This document shows, one piece after another, positions 7,131 through 9,283 of a stretch of DNA of 9,283 nucleotides. Numbering within the stretch: position 1 is the first letter of the stretch; each line of letters starts with the position of its first letter. A program made the translations under genes and the position numbers. Source of the DNA: Actinomycetota bacterium (lineage in GTDB: Bacteria > Actinomycetota > Actinomycetes > Nanopelagicales > Nanopelagicaceae); the NCBI GenBank assembly GCA_947377725.1, contig CANCGX010000040.1, positions 1 through 9,283 of the forward strand. The letters are read 5' to 3'. A model generated the notes under the pieces. It was not told the DNA's origin. It saw only the letters and a list, made by a program, of their open reading frames with translations, and ran no database searches.

Positions 7131-8573
7131 ATGCGTAGAGCGAAAATAGTTTGCACAATGGGCCCAGCTGTTGAGGCCCCTGAGAAGGTAGCTGAATTGA
7201 TTGAAGCTGGCATGAATATGGCCAGATTGAATCTTTCACACGGTGGGTATGAAGAGCACCAGAATCGTTTGGATCGGGTTCGAAGCGCTGCAGCGAAAGC
7301 TGGCAAGTCAGTGGCAATTCTTGTTGATCTTCAAGGACCAAAGATTCGCCTTGCTCGATTTAAAGATGGCCCACATGAACTTTTCCGCGGAGATATTTTC
7401 ACCATCACAACAGATGAAGTAGAAGGAACGAAAGAACGTTGCGGAACAACGTTCAAAGGATTGCCGGGGGATTGCAAAGCCGGAGATCGAATTTTGATTG
7501 ATGACGGAAAAGTTTCTGTCGAAGTAATCGAAGTAAAAGGAAATGATGTAATCACCAAAGTTACACAACCTGGTTTTGTCAGCAACAACAAGGGAATCAA
7601 TCTTCCCGGAGTTTCGGTTTCAGTTCCGGCACTTTCAGAGAAAGACAAAGAAGATTTGCGCTGGGGATTAAAAGCCGGTGCTGATTTCATTGCACTTTCA
7701 TTTGTACGAAATGCTGCAGATATTGATGATGTCCATCGCATCATGGATGAGGTTGGAATTCGTCGTCCAGTAATCGCGAAAATTGAGAAGCCTCAAGCCG
7801 TTGAAAATCTCGAAGAGATTGTGACTGCTTTCGATGGCATCATGGTTGCTCGCGGAGATCTAGGCGTAGAAATGCCAATCGAAGAGGTTCCCCTCGTCCA
7901 AAAGCGTTGCGTAACCCTTGCCCGTGAGCAAGCTAAGCCTGTAATTGTGGCTACTCAGATGCTCGATTCAATGATTGCAAACTCCACCCCGACCCGCGCT
8001 GAGGCAACAGACTGTGCAAACGCGGTGCTCGATGGCGCAGATGCACTCATGCTCTCTGGCGAAACAAGCGTCGGCGCATTCCCAATCGAAGCTGTCACCA
8101 TTATGGGCAGAATCATTGAACGTACAGAAGAAGCGATGCTCGACAAGATTCCACCACTTCAGCATCAACCAGTAACTAAGGGCGGCGCAATAACAAAGGC
8201 AGCAACGGAAGTTGGGGCCATTGTTGGGGCAAAGTACTTGGTGGCATTCACTCAAAGCGGAGATTCTGCTCGTCGCATGGCTCGCCTACGCTCACCTATT
8301 CCTATCTTGGCACTTACTCCAGAAGATGCCGTTTATAACCAACTTGCTCTTTCATGGGGCGTAGAACCGATGATCACTCCATCCGTTGATCACACGGATG
8401 AAATGGTGAAGCAAGTCGATGCCATTCTTCTTGAATCTGGTCGAGCCAAGAAGGGTGAGCCGGTCATGATTATTGCTGGGGCGCCTCCAGGGATCCCAGG
8501 TTCAACAAATGCGATGAGAGTTCACGTTGTAGGGGATGCCGTAGACGGGATTGCTCCCGCGTATCGTAAGTAA
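7131..8573 (+). CDS. pyk: Pyruvate kinase
   Basis: The 480-residue glycolytic enzyme converts PEP and ADP to pyruvate and ATP. The N-terminus MRRAKIVCTMGPA is typical, so ATG 7131 is secure although there is no good Shine-Dalgarno; translation may be coupled to gltD, 9 bases upstream. PEP/ATP-site residues Arg32, Asn34 and Ser36 lie in MARLNLSHGG. The B domain occupies about 72-170. The catalytic lysine and metal ligand are K217 and E219 (IAKIEKPQAV); Asp243 (VARGDLGVE) is the second metal ligand; Thr275 is in VATQMLDSM. The signature LSGETSVGAFP is at 308-318, and the C-terminal allosteric domain at about 345-480. The segment VDLQGPKIRL (65-74) has Lys71 where K+-dependent enzymes have Glu, a known mark of K+-independent pyruvate kinases. 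The next transcript signal appears only after its stop, so it is probably the last gene of the gltBD-pyk unit. The allosteric effector cannot be told from the sequence. Confidence 0.96.
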   Translation: MRRAKIVCTMGPAVEAPEKVAELIEAGMNMARLNLSHGGYEEHQNRLDRVRSAAAKAGKSVAILVDLQGPKIRLARFKDGPHELFRGDIFTITTDEVEGTKERCGTTFKGLPGDCKAGDRILIDDGKVSVEVIEVKGNDVITKVTQPGFVSNNKGINLPGVSVSVPALSEKDKEDLRWGLKAGADFIALSFVRNAADIDDVHRIMDEVGIRRPVIAKIEKPQAVENLEEIVTAFDGIMVARGDLGVEMPIEEVPLVQKRCVTLAREQAKPVIVATQMLDSMIANSTPTRAEATDCANAVLDGADALMLSGETSVGAFPIEAVTIMGRIIERTEEAMLDKIPPLQHQPVTKGGAITKAATEVGAIVGAKYLVAFTQSGDSARRMARLRSPIPILALTPEDAVYNQLALSWGVEPMITPSVDHTDEMVKQVDAILLESGRAKKGEPVMIIAGAPPGIPGSTNAMRVHVVGDAVDGIAPAYRK

Positions 8574-8586
8574 CCCTCTTATTTAA

Positions 8587-8614
8587 TTCGCTCATATCTC
8601 GTGTTGGATATAAA
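8587..8614 (+). promoter_or_regulatory. Candidate promoter for the tRNA and downstream regulator gene
   Basis: In the 79-base gap after pyk, TATAAA (8609-8614) is a good -10 match. A poor -35 candidate TTCGCT (8587-8592) lies 16 bases upstream. Transcription would begin near 8621, about 30 bases before the mature tRNA 5' end. A second, weaker pair is TTGGAT (8604-8609) with TAGAAA (8625-8630). No intrinsic terminator is visible between pyk and the tRNA, so read-through from pyk is also possible. Confidence 0.35.
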
Positions 8615-8652
8615 CTCCGGGCTGTAGAAAAGCAATGCAAGCAATTCAAGCG

Positions 8653-8725
8653 GCCTCGGTACTCCAACGGTAGAGAGGGCGGACTCAAAATCCGCACAGT
8701 GTCGGTTCAAATCCGACTCGAGGCA
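8653..8725 (+). tRNA. tRNA with anticodon CAA (Leu), short variable loop, no encoded CCA
   Basis: A full cloverleaf can be drawn. The acceptor stem GCCTCGG (8653-8659) pairs with TCGAGGC (8718-8724), 7 pairs with one G-U. The D-stem is CTC (8662-8664) with GAG (8675-8677); the D-loop contains AACGGTAGA, the three-pair arm and GGTAGA loop typical of leucine tRNAs. The anticodon stem is GCGGA (8679-8683) with TCCGC (8691-8695), and the loop CTCAAAA has anticodon CAA at 8686-8688. The T-arm GTCGG (8701-8705) pairs with CCGAC (8713-8717) around loop TTCAAAT. The discriminator is A8725. The variable region is only ACAGT (8696-8700), 5 nt, whereas leucine tRNAs normally carry a long variable arm. 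All stems are intact, so it does not look like a pseudogene. CCA is not encoded and must be added. The codon read is UUG. That it is charged with leucine is inferred from the anticodon, A73 and D-arm. Confidence 0.88.
8720..8723 (+). promoter_or_regulatory. Possible weak ribosome binding site inside the tRNA acceptor stem
   Basis: GAGG in the 3' strand of the acceptor stem is the only Shine-Dalgarno-like match before the ATG at 8727. Its spacing of 3 bases is shorter than usual. In a folded or processed tRNA it would not be available to ribosomes, so it could act only on unprocessed, unfolded transcript. Confidence 0.2.
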
Positions 8726-8726
8726 C

Positions 8727-9283
8727 ATGAGCGTTAACGAATCGGAAAGCACGTCGCCATCTGGCGTCACTTCGGCACGCATCCTTGTTGCAGAAGATGA
8801 AGCAATTATCCGACTTGATCTTGTTGAGATGTTGACTGAAGCCGGTTATACAGTTGTGGCTGAAGCTGCAAATGGCGTAGAAGCTATTGCGCTTGCAAAA
8901 GAGCATCGACCTGATTTAGCAATCCTGGATGTAAAGATGCCAGAACTCGACGGAATTTCTGCAGCAGAACAAATTATTGAAATTGCGCCGGTATTGATGT
9001 TGACGGCATTTAGTCAGCGTGAACTTGTTGAACGCGCTCGTGATGCTGGCGCCATGGCATATGTGGTGAAGCCATTTAGCATCTCCGATTTAGTCCCGGC
9101 TATCGAAATTGCTATCAGCCGTCACGCTCAGATGAAGAGCTTGGCCGAAGAAGTTGCCGATCTCCACGAGAGACTTGAAACTCGCAAAGTTATTGACCGG
9201 GCCAAAGGCATTTTGATGGCCGCCCTTAATCTGACCGAGCCCGCCGCCTTCAGCTGGATTCAACGGGCTGCCATGGATCGCCG
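8727..9283 (+). CDS. pdtaR: ANTAR-domain response regulator, PdtaR-like (3' end outside window)
   Basis: The 185 visible codons run to the window edge with no stop. Residues 18-130 are a receiver domain: Glu23/Asp24 acidic pair (VAEDEA), phospho-acceptor Asp68 (ILDVKMP), Thr93 and Lys115 (VVKPFS). Residues 132-152 form a helical, probably coiled-coil linker, and the ANTAR RNA-binding domain begins at about 152, with the conserved AKG at 159-161 and WIQRAAMDR at 177-185. The blocks LTAFSQR and RARDAGAMAY match mycobacterial PdtaR (Rv1626) closely; that protein has 205 residues by my memory, so about 20 residues are missing here. Members of this family are phosphorylated by the PdtaS histidine kinase and antiterminate transcription at paired RNA hairpins; no kinase gene is in this window. 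ATG 8727 is the only ATG, GTG or TTG in frame between the upstream stop (TAG, 8625-8627) and the receiver domain, and it lies one base after the tRNA. Confidence 0.93.
   Translation, partial: MSVNESESTSPSGVTSARILVAEDEAIIRLDLVEMLTEAGYTVVAEAANGVEAIALAKEHRPDLAILDVKMPELDGISAAEQIIEIAPVLMLTAFSQRELVERARDAGAMAYVVKPFSISDLVPAIEIAISRHAQMKSLAEEVADLHERLETRKVIDRAKGILMAALNLTEPAAFSWIQRAAMDR

Noticed and set aside
7331..7744. 137-codon antisense open frame within pyk, and other long antisense frames within gltB and gltD
   Set aside because: They lie wholly opposite well-conserved genes, have no recognisable family features, and are explained as shadows of the coding strand's codon use.
8546..8559. Inverted repeat CGGGA-TTGC-TCCCG near the pyk end as a terminator
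   Set aside because: It lies inside the coding sequence, has only 5 pairs, and no T-run follows directly; the T-rich stretch begins about 17 bases later.
8653..8725. The tRNA as a degraded class II tRNA that lost its variable arm
   Set aside because: All stems, the TTCAAAT loop, T33 and the discriminator are intact; random decay would be expected to leave mismatches. Kept as a functional gene with an unusual shape.
1..9283. Search for mobile elements, CRISPR repeats, toxin-antitoxin or phage genes that could form an undescribed system
   Set aside because: No direct repeat arrays, transposase or integrase motifs, or short paired unknown ORFs are visible; the window is almost fully occupied by conserved housekeeping genes on one strand.

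Overview
The window looks like chromosomal DNA from an actinobacterium with a moderate to low G+C content (about mid-40s to 50 percent by eye, well below Streptomyces or Mycobacterium). The evidence is the gene set and order: an actinobacterial-type Lgt C-terminus, a VIT-family transporter, NADPH glutamate synthase (gltB, gltD), an actinobacterial-type pyruvate kinase, a tRNA gene without encoded CCA, and a PdtaR-type ANTAR response regulator whose sequence closely resembles the mycobacterial protein. The modest G+C would fit freshwater acI-type lineages (Nanopelagicales), but that placement is inference. All genes lie on the + strand and all are housekeeping in type. I see no mobile element, phage gene, CRISPR array or defence locus.

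Layout: 1-339 is the 3' end of lgt (lipoprotein diacylglyceryl transferase). After 9 bases comes a complete five-helix VIT1/CCC1-type metal transporter (349-1056). A 99-base gap (1057-1155) can be folded by eye into two consecutive imperfect hairpins, the second overlapping the gltB Shine-Dalgarno. Then come gltB (1156-5664), gltD (5664-7121, overlapping the gltB stop by one base) and pyk (7131-8573, 9 bases after gltD). These three are packed like one operon. A 79-base spacer (8574-8652) with a candidate -10 box precedes a tRNA with anticodon CAA (8653-8725). The ANTAR regulator gene begins at 8727, one base after the last tRNA nucleotide, and runs off the window end.

How the genes work together: GltB and GltD form the iron-sulfur flavoenzyme that turns glutamine, 2-oxoglutarate and NADPH into two glutamates. 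Pyruvate kinase makes ATP and pyruvate from PEP, so the operon links ammonia assimilation to lower glycolysis. The VIT transporter may handle iron or manganese, and the glutamate synthase carries three Fe-S clusters, but a functional link is only inference.

The most unusual feature is the tRNA/regulator junction. The tRNA has a leucine-type D-arm, a CAA anticodon and discriminator A, but a variable loop of only 5 nt instead of a long variable arm. The downstream gene's only usable start codon lies directly against the tRNA 3' end. Normal tRNA 3' processing of a joint transcript would therefore leave an mRNA that is essentially leaderless.
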